Position numbers and translations under genes: made by a program. Shown one piece after another: positions 17,351-26,492 of a stretch of DNA of 64,000 nt (its first letter is position 1; every line of letters starts with the position of its first letter). This DNA is from Myxococcales bacterium (GTDB lineage Bacteria; Myxococcota; Polyangia; Nannocystales; Nannocystaceae): contig JAEUJW010000055.1 in NCBI GenBank assembly GCA_016793465.1, forward strand, positions 1 to 64,000, given 5' to 3'. The notes below the pieces were generated by a model that was given only the letters and a program-made list of their open reading frames with translations, ran no database searches and had not been told where the DNA came from.

Positions 17351-19510
17351 ATGGACGACGAGGCGCTGGTGCGGGCCTTGCGGATCCTGCAGGAGTCGAC
17401 GGCGGGCGTCGAGGGGCACGACTACTACCTGGCGCTGGTCCGCGGGCTCGCGCAGGCGTTCGCCATGCGCTACGCGCTGCTCGCCGAGCTGCGGCCGGAC
17501 GAGCCGGAGACGGCGCGGCCGCTGGCGTTCTGGGACGGTGAGGGGCCGGCGACGTTGCCGCCGTATGCGCTGCGCGGGACGCCGTGCGCGGGGGTGGCGG
17601 ACGGGCGCGCGTGCGAGTACCTGGCGGGCGCGGCGGCGCTGTTCCCGGGCGACGCGACGCTGTCGGCGCTGAAGATCGAGTGTTACATCGGCGTGCCGAT
17701 CGCCGGGGCGGGCGGCGAGGTGCTGGGGGTCCTGGCGGCGTTCGACGCCCGACCGCGGCGGGCCCCGTTGCGGTTCGACGCGGTCCTGGCGGGCTTCGCG
17801 GCGCGGGCCGGCTGGCACATCGAGCGCGCGCGGCTGTTCCAGCGCCTCGAGCTGCAGGCCAGCCGGGCCCAGGCGCTGGCCGACATCGCGACCGGGCTGC
17901 ACTCGGCGCACACGCGGCCGGACGCGGCGCTGCAGGCGACCTGCGAGCGGATCCGCGGGGCGCTGGGGGTGCCCGGGCTGGGGGTCAGCATCCTGCTGTT
18001 CGCGGAGCGCGGCGGGGCGATCGAGCGGCGGGCCAGGGTCGGGCTGTCGGACGAGTGGCTGGCCGAGTACGGCAGCATACGCATCACCGACGTCGACCAC
18101 TCGCTGTTCACCGGCCCGCGCCTGCTCGGGCGCGACGACGTGGCGGGCCTGCCGAAGGGCGAGTTTCTGCTGCGCGTGGGCACGACCGGGATGGTGGTCG
18201 CGCCGCTGCGCTGCGAGGGCGCGGTGGTCGGGTTCGTGACGCTGGTACTGTTCGCCGACACGCGGCCGATGACGCCGGACGACGTGTCGTGGCTCGACGC
18301 GGTCGCGGGGCTGCTCGGTCAGGTGGTGCTGGCGAGCCGGCTCGAGGCGCGCATGCTGCACGCGCAGAAGCTCGAGAGCCTCGGCGTGCTGGCGGGGGGC
18401 ATCGCCCACGACTTCAATAATCTGCTGGTGGGGATCCTCGGCAACGTGGGGCTGGCGGTGCGCGAGCTGCCGCCCGGGTCGCCGGCGGGGCCGCTGCTGC
18501 GCGACGTGCAGCGGGCGGCCGGGCGGGCGGCCGAGCTGACGGCGCAGATGCTGGCGTACGCGGGCAAGGGCCACATCACGCTGCAGCCGGTCAACTTGAA
18601 CGCGATGGTGGCGGAGATCGCGGGGCTGCTGGCGGCGGTGATCTCGAAGAAGGCGCGGCTCGTCACCGACTTCACGGCGAACCTGCCGGACGTGGCCGGC
18701 GACGCCACGCAGATCCGCCAGGTGCTGATGAACCTGATCACCAACGCGAGCGACGCGCTCGGCGACCGCGCCGGGACGATCACCGTCACGACCCGCACGG
18801 TGCTGGCCGACCGCGCGCTGCTGGCGAGCACGTACGTCGACGAGGGCCTGCCGGAGGGGCGCTACGTGTGCCTTTCGGTGACCGACGACGGCGTGGGCAT
18901 GGACGCGGCCACGCGGGCGCGCATCTTCGACCCGTTCTTCACGACCAAGTTCACCGGGCGCGGGCTCGGGCTGGCGGCGGTGCTCGGCATCCTGCGCGGG
19001 CATCGCGGGGCCATCCGCGTGGAGAGCGAGCCCGGCGGCGGGACGAGGTTCACGGTGCTGCTGCCGTGCGCCGGCGAGGTGCGCGCGAGCCTGCCGTCGG
19101 CCGGGGACTCGGGCGTGCACCGGCTGCTGGCCGGCGGCGGGCTGGTGATGATCGCCGACGACGAACCGGCGGTGCGGGCGGTGGCCAAGCGGGTGCTCGA
19201 GCGCGCGGGCTACCGCGTGTGCACGGCCGGCGACGGGCGCGCGGCGGTCGAGCTGTTCGCGGCCCACGCGGCGGAGATCGCGGTGGTGGTGCTCGACATG
19301 ACGATGCCGCAGCTGCGCGGCGACGAGGTGATCGAGGAGCTGCGGCGGCTGCGAGCCGACGTGCGGGTGGTGCTGAGCTCGGGGTTCGTCGACCTCGAGC
19401 GCAGCGGGGAGCTGCACGGGCGCCCGGGGCTGCGCGAGCGGGTGCGCTTCTTGCCCAAGCCGTGGACGCCGGAGGGGCTGCTGGCGGCCGTCGGCGGCGA
19501 GGCGGGATAG
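17351..19510 (+). CDS. GAF-GAF hybrid histidine kinase with receiver domain
   Basis: 719 residues, no membrane segment. Two GAF-type sensor domains (about 10-165 and 180-335) precede a HisKA domain with H353 in GGIAHDFNNLLVGILGNVG, an ATPase domain (NLITNASDAL, DDGVGMD, DPFFTTKFTGRGLGL) and a C-terminal receiver with D649 in VVLDMTMPQ and the Lys of FLPKPW. It would sense a cytoplasmic ligand or redox state and relay phosphate internally; no separate output protein is adjacent. ATG 17351 is chosen over an upstream alternative because the protein-like sequence starts there. Confidence 0.92.
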   Translation: MDDEALVRALRILQESTAGVEGHDYYLALVRGLAQAFAMRYALLAELRPDEPETARPLAFWDGEGPATLPPYALRGTPCAGVADGRACEYLAGAAALFPGDATLSALKIECYIGVPIAGAGGEVLGVLAAFDARPRRAPLRFDAVLAGFAARAGWHIERARLFQRLELQASRAQALADIATGLHSAHTRPDAALQATCERIRGALGVPGLGVSILLFAERGGAIERRARVGLSDEWLAEYGSIRITDVDHSLFTGPRLLGRDDVAGLPKGEFLLRVGTTGMVVAPLRCEGAVVGFVTLVLFADTRPMTPDDVSWLDAVAGLLGQVVLASRLEARMLHAQKLESLGVLAGGIAHDFNNLLVGILGNVGLAVRELPPGSPAGPLLRDVQRAAGRAAELTAQMLAYAGKGHITLQPVNLNAMVAEIAGLLAAVISKKARLVTDFTANLPDVAGDATQIRQVLMNLITNASDALGDRAGTITVTTRTVLADRALLASTYVDEGLPEGRYVCLSVTDDGVGMDAATRARIFDPFFTTKFTGRGLGLAAVLGILRGHRGAIRVESEPGGGTRFTVLLPCAGEVRASLPSAGDSGVHRLLAGGGLVMIADDEPAVRAVAKRVLERAGYRVCTAGDGRAAVELFAAHAAEIAVVVLDMTMPQLRGDEVIEELRRLRADVRVVLSSGFVDLERSGELHGRPGLRERVRFLPKPWTPEGLLAAVGGEAG

Positions 19511-19514
19511 CTCG

Positions 19515-20075
19515 TCACTGCGCGCCGAGGGTCTTGCGGGCGACCTTGGTGGCGGCGCCGGCGACGGCGGGGTCGGGGTCGAGCTGGAGGCGGGCGAGCT
19601 CGGCGAGGGCGGCGGCGCGGTCGGGGTCGATGCGGGCGAGGCCGCGGAGGGCGGCGAGGCGGACGCCGGCTGTCTCGTGGGACAGGTTGGTTTGCAGCGC
19701 GGCGAAGCCCGCGGGCAGGCGGAGGGCGCCGAGGGCCCGGGCGGCGGCGACGCGGACGTCGGGCGCGGGGTCGGCGGCGGCGGCGAGGAGTTCGGCGGCG
19801 AACGCCGGGCCGTCGGCGCGGCGGCCGGCGACGAGCGCGGCGGCGACGCGGCGCGCGGGCTCGGGGCTGGCGAAGCCGGCGGTGAGCAGCGGGTGGAGCT
19901 CGTTCGGGGCGGCGCGGCGCAGGCCGCCGATCAGGCGGCGGCGGGGCTCGCCGTCGGGGGTGGTGACGACCTGTTCGAACGTCGCGGACACGTCGAGGGT
20001 CGGGGGCGGCGGAGGCGGCGGGGACGGGCAGGCCAGCAGCAGCGCGAGGGCGAGGAGCGCGTGGGGGTGTCGCAT
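19515..20075 (-). CDS. HEAT-repeat-like lipoprotein
   Basis: 186 residues. The signal peptide ends LALLLAC and runs into a Pro tract. The rest is a series of about 30-residue helical units of HEAT type (DPAPDVRVAAARALGALR, HETAGVRLAALRGLARID, DPDPAVAGAATKVARKTLG). Such repeats form protein-binding solenoids. It follows the VIT-vWA gene on the same strand about 90 bp downstream and converges with the hybrid kinase gene, whose stop is four bases away. Confidence 0.8.
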   Translation of the reverse strand: MRHPHALLALALLLACPSPPPPPPPTLDVSATFEQVVTTPDGEPRRRLIGGLRRAAPNELHPLLTAGFASPEPARRVAAALVAGRRADGPAFAAELLAAAADPAPDVRVAAARALGALRLPAGFAALQTNLSHETAGVRLAALRGLARIDPDRAAALAELARLQLDPDPAVAGAATKVARKTLGAQ

Positions 20076-20168
20076 GAGGAGGTCACGGCTCCGGCGAGCG
20101 GGCGAGGTGCGCGGACGGGCGTCGCGTGCTCGCGGCTGCGGTGGGGCGGGCGTGGGGCCTGCGCATGG

Positions 20169-22298
20169 TCACGGCTCCGGGGGCGGGGGCGGGCGCGGGG
20201 TGCCGGACAGGCCGTGCTGCAGGAGCAGCTCGACGGTGCCGGGGCCGAGCGGGTCGTCGCTGATGGTGGGTCGACCGGTGCGCGGCGGGTTGAACACCAG
20301 CGGGTAGCGGATGCGGTAGATCTGGTCGTCGAGCTTGCCTGCGGGGATGTCGAGCATCCACGCCGCCTCGAGCAGGCAGCGCTCGAACGCGAGGTCGTGG
20401 GTCGAGAGGGCGCTCGGGTCGGTGAGGGCGCGCATGACCTCGCCCTTGCCGACCTCGAACTCGAAGACCACGCGGCCGCCGAGGGTCTCGTTGCGCGCGA
20501 GGGCCTGGTTGTAGCAGGCGCGGGCCCGCGGGAACACGCGGGTGCCGAGGTAGCGGCGGAAGATCTTCTCGTCGAGGCGGCCGGGGTCGCTGTCGCCGCC
20601 GCGGTTGGCCCAGGTGATGCCGAGGCGGGCGCTGCGCTGGTACTTGCGGGTGTACCAGGGGGGCACGGCGTAGCCGTCGGCGACCAGGCGGTCGGCGCCG
20701 GTCGGGCGCACCGAGGCGACCAGGGCGGACGGCGGCGCGGGCATCTTGCTCGGCCTCGGGGCGGCCTGCTCGGACGCGGCGCCGAAGCGGCCGCGGACCT
20801 GCACCGCCGGCGGGCGGCCGGTGTAGAGGCCGTCGAGCACGAGCGCGTTGCCGGCGACCAGGCCGCTCGGGATGCTGTCCTCGAGGACAGCCTGGCGCGG
20901 GAGCCGGACCTCGAGGTCGCGCAGCACGCCGGGCGCGGTGAGGAGGTTGTGGGCGAAGGTCTCGTCGCCGGCGGCGTGGGCCAGGGTGGTGAGGGTGATG
21001 CGCGCGCCGAGGCCGGCGGCGAGGTTGGCGACCGGGTGCTCGGGGGCGATGCCGGTGCGCGCGAGCATCGGTTCGTCGACCACGAAGACGACGTCGGGGC
21101 GGGTCTTCTGCGGGCCGAGGCCGGCGGCGAGCGCCTCGGCGACCGGGCCGGGGCCGCCGCCGAGCGGCAGCATGCCGTCGGTGAGCACGAGCACCAGCGG
21201 GCGCCTGGCCTTGCGCAGGGCGATGCGCCGGCCGGCGAGCGCGAGGGCGGCGGTGAGGTCGGTGCCCTGCTCGCGGCTGCCGGCGTCGAGCGTGGCGGCC
21301 ACGCGGTCGCGGGCGGTCTTGTCGCGCACGCTCGGCCAGGCGGCGCCGTCCGGCAGCAGGGGGCGGGCCTGGCGGGCGAAGCTGATGGCGTCGAAGGTGA
21401 GGTCGGCGGGCAGGCCGTCGAACAGGCCGGAGACCGCGGCGAAGGCCTCGCGGTGCATGTGCGGGTCGGTGCTGCGCGAGCGGTCGAGCACGACGACGAC
21501 GTGGTCGGGGCGCGGGGCTGCGGTCGGCTGGAGGCGCAGGTACAGGCGGAACTTGCCGCCGCGGGGGTCGTCGGGCATGACCTCGAGGCGGGCGTCGAGG
21601 GCCTGCTTGCTGGCCTTGGCGACATGTCCCACGGGCCAGGACACGACGGCGCGCTCGTCGGGCTGGGTGAGCACGAACGGGGCGCCGTTGTTGGCGTTGC
21701 CGTCGACCCAGAAGCGGGGTGTCGGCTTCGACTGCACGAGCACGCGGCGCTCGGGCGACAGGCCGAGGCGCTCCTGGCCGCGGCCGGGCAGCTCCAATTC
21801 CCAGCGGTCGCCGCGGAGGCGGGTCGGGACCTTCAGCTGCAGCTCGACCTGGGTGGTCGACGCGGGCTCGAGGGCGAACAGCACGAGCTCGGCCGCGGGC
21901 GGGTCGCCGGCGGCGACGGGCGAGAGGGGGCGGACGTAGACGCTGCCGGGCTCGCGGCGGGCCGGCTCGGGGGCGATGCCGGTGGCCTTGCCGGGCGTCC
22001 ACACGCCGTCGCGGGCGATCTGCAGGCCGTGGATCTGCGACTCGTGGGGCAGGGCCAGCGAGAGCACCGCGTCCTGCTCGCGGTTGCTGGCGTTGTGCAG
22101 GGCCACGCGGAGGCGCAGGTCGGCGTGGTAGCCGTCGGTGCCGGCGACGATGGCCTCGTAGCTCAGCTCCTGGACCACCTGGAAGTTGCGTTCGGGGTTG
22201 GACTGGAGGTCGACGGCGAGGCTGTCGGCGCGGGCCGAGGCGGCCGGTCCGGCGACGCCGAGCGCGAGCAAGAGGCGGGTCAGCCGGCGTACGAGCAC
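20169..22298 (-). CDS. Secreted VIT / von Willebrand A protein with AgmX/PglI-type C-terminal domain
   Basis: About 709 residues. The likely start is a GTG at 22298 (or 22307), which puts a signal peptide (RRLTRLLLALGVAGPAASARA) at the N-terminus; the longer ORF upstream has random composition and overlaps the divergent kinase gene. Residues 25-180 resemble a VIT domain. A vWA domain follows with the metal-site motif VVVLDRSRS (D272) and a LVLVLTDG strand. Near residues 590-680 YLGTRVFPRARACYNQAL and GGRVVFEFEVGKGEV match the AgmX/PglI C-terminal domain of myxobacterial adventurous-gliding proteins. The role is likely adhesion or envelope-complex assembly; divergent from a Ser/Thr kinase. Confidence 0.85.
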   Translation of the reverse strand: MLVRRLTRLLLALGVAGPAASARADSLAVDLQSNPERNFQVVQELSYEAIVAGTDGYHADLRLRVALHNASNREQDAVLSLALPHESQIHGLQIARDGVWTPGKATGIAPEPARREPGSVYVRPLSPVAAGDPPAAELVLFALEPASTTQVELQLKVPTRLRGDRWELELPGRGQERLGLSPERRVLVQSKPTPRFWVDGNANNGAPFVLTQPDERAVVSWPVGHVAKASKQALDARLEVMPDDPRGGKFRLYLRLQPTAAPRPDHVVVVLDRSRSTDPHMHREAFAAVSGLFDGLPADLTFDAISFARQARPLLPDGAAWPSVRDKTARDRVAATLDAGSREQGTDLTAALALAGRRIALRKARRPLVLVLTDGMLPLGGGPGPVAEALAAGLGPQKTRPDVVFVVDEPMLARTGIAPEHPVANLAAGLGARITLTTLAHAAGDETFAHNLLTAPGVLRDLEVRLPRQAVLEDSIPSGLVAGNALVLDGLYTGRPPAVQVRGRFGAASEQAAPRPSKMPAPPSALVASVRPTGADRLVADGYAVPPWYTRKYQRSARLGITWANRGGDSDPGRLDEKIFRRYLGTRVFPRARACYNQALARNETLGGRVVFEFEVGKGEVMRALTDPSALSTHDLAFERCLLEAAWMLDIPAGKLDDQIYRIRYPLVFNPPRTGRPTISDDPLGPGTVELLLQHGLSGTPRPPPPPEP

Positions 22299-22548
22299 AC
22301 CCGGCACGGTAGCGCAGATCGCCGTGGGTCGCTCGGGCGTGCGGGGAGCCGAGCGGGGCGTGCGGCCTGCGGTCCGTCGCCGCTGCGGTCCGGGCGCACC
22401 GCGAGGGGCGCGCAGACGCGCTCGCGGCGCTTGCCAAACTGCGGCGAGCATGGGCGAGATCGGGGCCGCCGGGCGTGGGACGATCCACGCGAGGCCAGGT
22501 ACTCCTGGTATCGAGAGCAGCCCCGCGGCGCCCGTCCGCGTCTCCGTC

Positions 22549-24165
22549 ATGGCCGAACATCCCGCACCCTCCGCGAGCGCTCCGGCGGCCGACGAGTCGG
22601 CTGTGTGGCCGGCGAGCGTGCGGCTCGAGCACGGGGTGTTCGAGAGCCGCTACCGGGTGATCCGCAGCCTCGGCGACGGCGGCATGGGGGAGGTCGTGCT
22701 GGCCGAGCACCTGAGCCTCGGCAAGCGGGTGGCGATCAAGCTCATGCACCCGCAGTACGTCGGCGACGAGGTCACCGAGCAGCGCTTCTTGCTCGAGACG
22801 CGGGCGGCGGCGCGGATCCACCACGACAACGTGGTCGGCATCACCGACTTCGGGCGCACGGCCGACGGGCGGATGTTCTTCGTCATGGAGTACCTCGACG
22901 GCGAGGACCTGGCGCGCACGCTGCGGCGCGAGGGCCCGCTGCCGTGGCGCCGGGCCCTGCACATGGTCTGGCACGTGACGCGGGCCATGGGCGAGGCCCA
23001 CCGCCGCGGGGTCATCCACCGCGACATCAAGCCGGGCAACTGCTTCCGCGTGACCTGCAACGGCGACCCGGACTGGATCAAGGTGCTGGACTTCGGGCTC
23101 GCCAAGTTCTTCCGCAAGCAGGACCTGCTGCGCGGGCCGGTCACGCAGGCGGGGGTCGTGCTCGGCACGCCGGGCTACATGGCGCCGGAGCTCGAGGCCG
23201 GCATGCCGCCCGACCCGCGCGTCGACCTCTACAGCATCGGCGTGCTGCTGGTGCGCCTGATGACCGGCAAGCTGCCCGACGAGGGCGGCATGAAGCTGCT
23301 CGCCGAGCAGGCCGACGCGCCGCTGGCGCTGCACAAGCTGCTGGCCAAGGCGCTGCGCGAGGACCCCGACGAGCGCTTCCAGACCGCCGAGGGCCTCGAG
23401 GAGGCGATCGAGTACGTGGTCGCCAGCGCCGGCGGCAAGCGGCCGGTCACCGCCAACAAGGTGCAGGCGCCGGCGAGCGTGAGGCCGGCGCCGGCGCGCG
23501 CGCCCGAGTCGGCGCCGGCGCGCGCGCCGATCGAGCCGCGCAAGATCTCCACGCCGAAGGGGCCGCCGCTGGCCCAGCGCCAGGCCGAGCCGCGGCCGAC
23601 GCAGCAGATGTCGAGCGGGGCGCTGATGGCGACGATCCGCGCGACCACCGGGCCGATGCTGCCGGCGGTGCGGGCGACGCCGGTGAGCGTGCCGGCGGTG
23701 CGGGCGACGCCGGTGAGCGTGCCGGCGGTGCGGGCGACGCCGGCGAGCGTGCCGGCGGTGCGGGCGACGCCGGTGAGCGTGCCGGCGGTGCGCGGCGCGA
23801 CCGGACCGCTGCCGGCGGCCGGCAGGCCGTCGGTGCTGCGGGTCGTGCTGATCGCCCTCGTCTTCGGGGCGCTGGCCGGCGGGGTGATGGCTGTCTGGAT
23901 GCACATGTCGCAAGAGACAGCCAAGCCGCAGCCGGTGCCGCAGCCGCAGCCGCAGCCGGTGCCGCAGACCCAGCCGGTGGCGCCGGCTCCCGTGCAGGCC
24001 GCGCCGGCGCCGGCGCCACCGGCCGCGGCGGAGGCGGTGCAGGCCGAGCCCGCGGCGGCGGCCGAGGCGAAGCCGTCGGCGCCGTCGCGGACGACCCGGC
24101 CGCGGCGGGCGAAGCGTTCGAATGACGGCGCGCTGGGCCTGAAGAACCCTTTTAGCGAGAAGTAG
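22549..24165 (+). CDS. Transmembrane eukaryote-like Ser/Thr protein kinase
   Basis: 538 residues. The kinase domain (about 35-305) has the Gly-rich loop LGDGGMGEVVLAEH, K64 in VAIKLM, catalytic D159 in HRDIKPGN, DFGLAKFF and GTPGYMAPELEAG. A Pro/Ala-rich region follows, with four copies of a ten-residue repeat, then one membrane helix (about 428-450) and an outside tail rich in Pro-Gln and Ala-Pro. This is the PknB/Pkn architecture frequent in myxobacteria: cytoplasmic kinase, low-complexity linker, extracellular tail. Substrates unknown. Divergently transcribed from the VIT-vWA gene across about 250 bp. Confidence 0.95.
   Translation: MAEHPAPSASAPAADESAVWPASVRLEHGVFESRYRVIRSLGDGGMGEVVLAEHLSLGKRVAIKLMHPQYVGDEVTEQRFLLETRAAARIHHDNVVGITDFGRTADGRMFFVMEYLDGEDLARTLRREGPLPWRRALHMVWHVTRAMGEAHRRGVIHRDIKPGNCFRVTCNGDPDWIKVLDFGLAKFFRKQDLLRGPVTQAGVVLGTPGYMAPELEAGMPPDPRVDLYSIGVLLVRLMTGKLPDEGGMKLLAEQADAPLALHKLLAKALREDPDERFQTAEGLEEAIEYVVASAGGKRPVTANKVQAPASVRPAPARAPESAPARAPIEPRKISTPKGPPLAQRQAEPRPTQQMSSGALMATIRATTGPMLPAVRATPVSVPAVRATPVSVPAVRATPASVPAVRATPVSVPAVRGATGPLPAAGRPSVLRVVLIALVFGALAGGVMAVWMHMSQETAKPQPVPQPQPQPVPQTQPVAPAPVQAAPAPAPPAAAEAVQAEPAAAAEAKPSAPSRTTRPRRAKRSNDGALGLKNPFSEK
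23659..23790 (+). repeat. 30-bp minisatellite inside the Ser/Thr kinase gene
   Basis: Four tandem 30-bp units begin at 23659, 23689, 23719 and 23749, with a partial fifth, and are nearly identical. Each encodes PAVRATPVS plus Leu or Val in the juxtamembrane linker. The high identity implies recent expansion or ongoing length change. Confidence 0.9.
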
Positions 24166-24169
24166 CCCC

Positions 24170-24205
24170 GGACGATTTTAATTAACCAATTAATAATTAT
24201 TGAAG
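24170..24205. promoter_or_regulatory. AT-rich island between kinase and permease genes
   Basis: About 30 bases with almost no G or C (TTTTAATTAACCAATTAATA and on) follow the kinase stop and precede the permease ATG at 24257 by about 50 bp. It is the most AT-rich intergenic spot in this part of the window and probably holds the permease promoter; TAATAATTATTGA contains a short inverted repeat. Confidence 0.45.
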
Positions 24206-24256
24206 TCGTGGTAGTCGGTCGGCGGTGCCGGGCCGGGCTGACACGCGGAGGGGCGC

Positions 24257-25135
24257 ATGGGCTCGCTGATCGCGGCGACGCTGCTGTGGGCGCTGTCGTT
24301 CGGGCTGATCCGCCAGCACCTGACCGGGCTCGACCCGACCTTCGTGGCGTGGGCGCGCATGCTGCTGGCGCTGCCGGTGCTGCTGCCGTTCGTGCGGCCG
24401 CGGGAGCTGTCTCTTTGGCCATGGCCGCGGGGACAGGTGGCGGCGCGCCTGGCCGGCGTCGGCGCGGTGCAGTACGGGCTGATGTACACCGGCTACATCG
24501 CCGCGTTCGGGTTCGCGGCGGCCCACGAGGTCGCGCTGTTCACGGTGACGACGCCGCTGTACGTGTGCCTGATCGTCGACGCGCGGGAGCGCCGGCTCGA
24601 CGTCCGCAACCTCGGGCTGGCGGCGCTGGCGGTGGCGGGCGCGGTGATCCTGCAGCCGAAGGGGCTGGCCTGGTCGGACGCGTGGGTCGGGTTCTGCCTG
24701 GTCCAGGCCTCGAACCTGTGCTTCGCGTGGGGCCAGGTGGCGTATCGCCGGCTGCGGCGGGCGGCCCCCACGGCGCGGGACCACGCGGTGTTCGCCTGGC
24801 TGTACGCGGGCGGGCTGGCGGTGACGACCGCGGCGACGACGATCGCGGGCGGGTGGGCGAGCGCGGCGCAGGTGAGCTCGACGCAGGCGGCGGCGCTGCT
24901 GTACCTCGGTGTCGTCGCGTCGGGGCTGGGGTTCTACCTGTGGAACCGCGGGGCCGTCACGGCGCCCGCCGGCGCGCTCGCGGTGTTCAACAACTTAAAA
25001 ATTCCGGCGGCGGTGGTGGCGGCGCTGACGATCTTCGGCGAGCGCGCGGACCTGCGGCGGCTGGCGCTCGGCGGCGCGGTGATGCTGATCGCCGCGGCTC
25101 TGGCGGCGCGGCGCGGCGCGCCATTGCGGTCATGA
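24257..25135 (+). CDS. EamA-type DMT-superfamily permease
   Basis: 292 residues with ten predicted helices in two EamA repeats; the first opens LIAATLLWALSFGLIRQHL and the second carries the AALLYLGVVASGLGFYLWN block that is strongly conserved in this family. Members export amino acids, metabolites or purines by proton exchange; substrate unknown. The last conserved segment is encoded by an AT-rich patch (AACTTAAAAATTCCG, about 24994). The gene is followed by a short signalling gene on the same strand. Confidence 0.9.
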   Translation: MGSLIAATLLWALSFGLIRQHLTGLDPTFVAWARMLLALPVLLPFVRPRELSLWPWPRGQVAARLAGVGAVQYGLMYTGYIAAFGFAAAHEVALFTVTTPLYVCLIVDARERRLDVRNLGLAALAVAGAVILQPKGLAWSDAWVGFCLVQASNLCFAWGQVAYRRLRRAAPTARDHAVFAWLYAGGLAVTTAATTIAGGWASAAQVSSTQAAALLYLGVVASGLGFYLWNRGAVTAPAGALAVFNNLKIPAAVVAALTIFGERADLRRLALGGAVMLIAAALAARRGAPLRS

Positions 25136-25234
25136 CGGGCGGAGCCCGTGAGGTGCCCTGGTTGCGCCGGCCCCCAGCAGGATGATCGCCGCGGCGCCGG
25201 CGGAGCTCGCGTACAATGGCGCGTGGCCAGGGTC

Positions 25235-25798
25235 ATGGAGCAGGAGATGGCGGCGCTGCGGGCGGTGTTCCACGGCCACGCGGAGGCGTGCTGCCTGCTC
25301 GGCTCGCTGCGTGACGCGAGCGGGCAGGTGGTCGACTTCGAGGTCGTCGACGTCAACCGCGCGGGCGAGCAGGCGCTGCGGCGGCCGCGGGAGCACGTGA
25401 TCGGCCAGCGCCTGGCGGCGGTGTTCGTGGACGCGGCGGCGCTGACGACGGCGCGGCGCGTGCTGGTGACCGGCGAGCACGCGGAGGAGGAGGTCGAGGG
25501 GCTGCAGCGCCGCATGGCCCCGGCGGGCGACGGCGTGGTGGTGACGCTGCGCGAGCCGCAGTCGGCCGACGACGCGGCGGCGGCGTTCGAGCGCCAGCTC
25601 GGCGGGCTGGTCCACGACTTTAATAATCTGCTGACGCCGATCCTGGCCTACGCGAACATCGGGCTGTCGCAGGTGTCGCCGGGCCAGCCGCTGCACGAGG
25701 AGCTGCTCGAGATCCGACGCGCGGCCGAGCGGGCCTCGGCGCTGATCCAGGCCCTGCAGTACGTCGCGCCGAAGTGCCCGCCCGGCGCCGCCGGTTGA
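25235..25798 (+). CDS. PAS plus HisKA protein lacking the ATPase domain
   Basis: 187 residues from ATG 25235; an in-frame GTG four codons earlier (25223) is an alternative. Residues 1-105 look PAS-like (FEVVDVNRAGEQALRRPREH, VIGQRLAAVF). Residues 120-175 are a phospho-acceptor hairpin, FERQLGGLVHDFNNLLTPIL, as in hybrid kinases. The ORF then stops, and the following bases do not continue into an ATPase domain in any frame. It therefore cannot autophosphorylate: either a phosphotransfer or decoy protein that pairs with another kinase, or a truncated gene. The H-box resembles that of the hybrid kinase at 17351-19510. Confidence 0.7.
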   Translation: MEQEMAALRAVFHGHAEACCLLGSLRDASGQVVDFEVVDVNRAGEQALRRPREHVIGQRLAAVFVDAAALTTARRVLVTGEHAEEEVEGLQRRMAPAGDGVVVTLREPQSADDAAAAFERQLGGLVHDFNNLLTPILAYANIGLSQVSPGQPLHEELLEIRRAAERASALIQALQYVAPKCPPGAAG

Positions 25799-25898
25799 CA
25801 GGTCCGCGGCCCCGGCCAATACTGGCGAGGTGCGCGGCATGGTGCCCGCACGGATACCCGTCGGGCGCGACAGCCCCGGCGAGGAGAGCAGACAGACG

Positions 25899-26417
25899 AT
25901 GCATCCCTTTTATGCGGCGTGGCAGCGTGCCACGCATCGGTTCGGCGGAGAACATGCGCATTGCGGTCCGGGTCGGCGGTGGTTCGCCGGCGGGCGCTGC
26001 GGGCCGGGCGGACCCGGCGGACATGAACACGGCGAGGGCGGCGGCGGCGACGAGGTCGGCGGCTTCGACGGCGGCAACTGGTTCGGCGTGCGCCGGCCGC
26101 TGCGCTTCCTGGCGTACCGGCTCGAGCTCGACGAGCGTCAGGTGCCGGAGCTGGCGGTCATCCTCGACACGCTGAAGACGGAGCGGGCCCAGGGCGAGGT
26201 CGACCTGCGGCGGACCACGGCGGCGTACGCCGAGCTGCTGGCGGCCGACGCGTTCGACGCGGCCGCGGCCGCGAAGGTGACCGACGAGCGGGTCGAGTCG
26301 TCGCGGCGCCTGCAGACGGCGGTGCAGTCGGCGCTGGCGAAGATCCACGCGCTGCTGACCCCGGACCAGCGCAAGCGCCTGACGTACCTGCTGCGGACCG
26401 GCGCGCTGCGGCTGTGA
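25899..26417 (+). CDS. Spy/CpxP-like helical protein with His/Gly-rich N-terminus
   Basis: 172 residues. ATG 25899 has GAGGAGAG about ten bases ahead. Residues 1-65 are rich in Gly, His and Cys (GGEHAHCGPGRRWFAGG), a possible metal-binding region. The remainder is helical and ends ALLTPDQRKRLTYLL, the LTPxQ signature of Spy/CpxP/ZraP-type chaperones and metal sensors. Unusually for that family there is no signal peptide, so it may be cytoplasmic or use another route. A strong hairpin follows. Confidence 0.6.
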   Translation: MHPFYAAWQRATHRFGGEHAHCGPGRRWFAGGRCGPGGPGGHEHGEGGGGDEVGGFDGGNWFGVRRPLRFLAYRLELDERQVPELAVILDTLKTERAQGEVDLRRTTAAYAELLAADAFDAAAAAKVTDERVESSRRLQTAVQSALAKIHALLTPDQRKRLTYLLRTGALRL

Positions 26418-26439
26418 CAGTGACAGCGACGTGAAGCGA

Positions 26440-26471
26440 CGACGGGCGTCCGGCATACCGGGCGCCCGTCG
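26440..26471. terminator. Bidirectional hairpin terminator between convergent genes
   Basis: CGACGGGCGTCCGG pairs with CCGGGCGCCCGTCG across the loop CATA: a 14-bp stem with one G-U wobble and a four-base loop. It lies midway between the stops of the Spy-like gene (26417) and the MscS gene (26493). No long U-tract is present on either strand. Confidence 0.75.
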
Positions 26472-26492
26472 ATTCGCTCGCGGGCCGGCGGC

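Noticed and set aside
22299..22550. N-terminal extension of the VIT-vWA gene to 22550
   Set aside because: It overlaps the divergent kinase start and lacks protein character; the GTG near 22300 gives a proper signal peptide.
23659..23790. Phase-variable simple repeat causing frameshift
   Set aside because: The unit is 30 bp, a multiple of three, so gain or loss keeps the frame.
19677..24125. 1482-residue plus-strand ORF spanning three genes
   Set aside because: Absence of stops is due to G+C content; the frame crosses two real minus-strand genes and the kinase in another frame.
25148..25234. Upstream extension of the PAS-HisKA protein to 25148
   Set aside because: The additional 29 residues have noise composition; the ATG at 25235 or GTG at 25223 is more likely.
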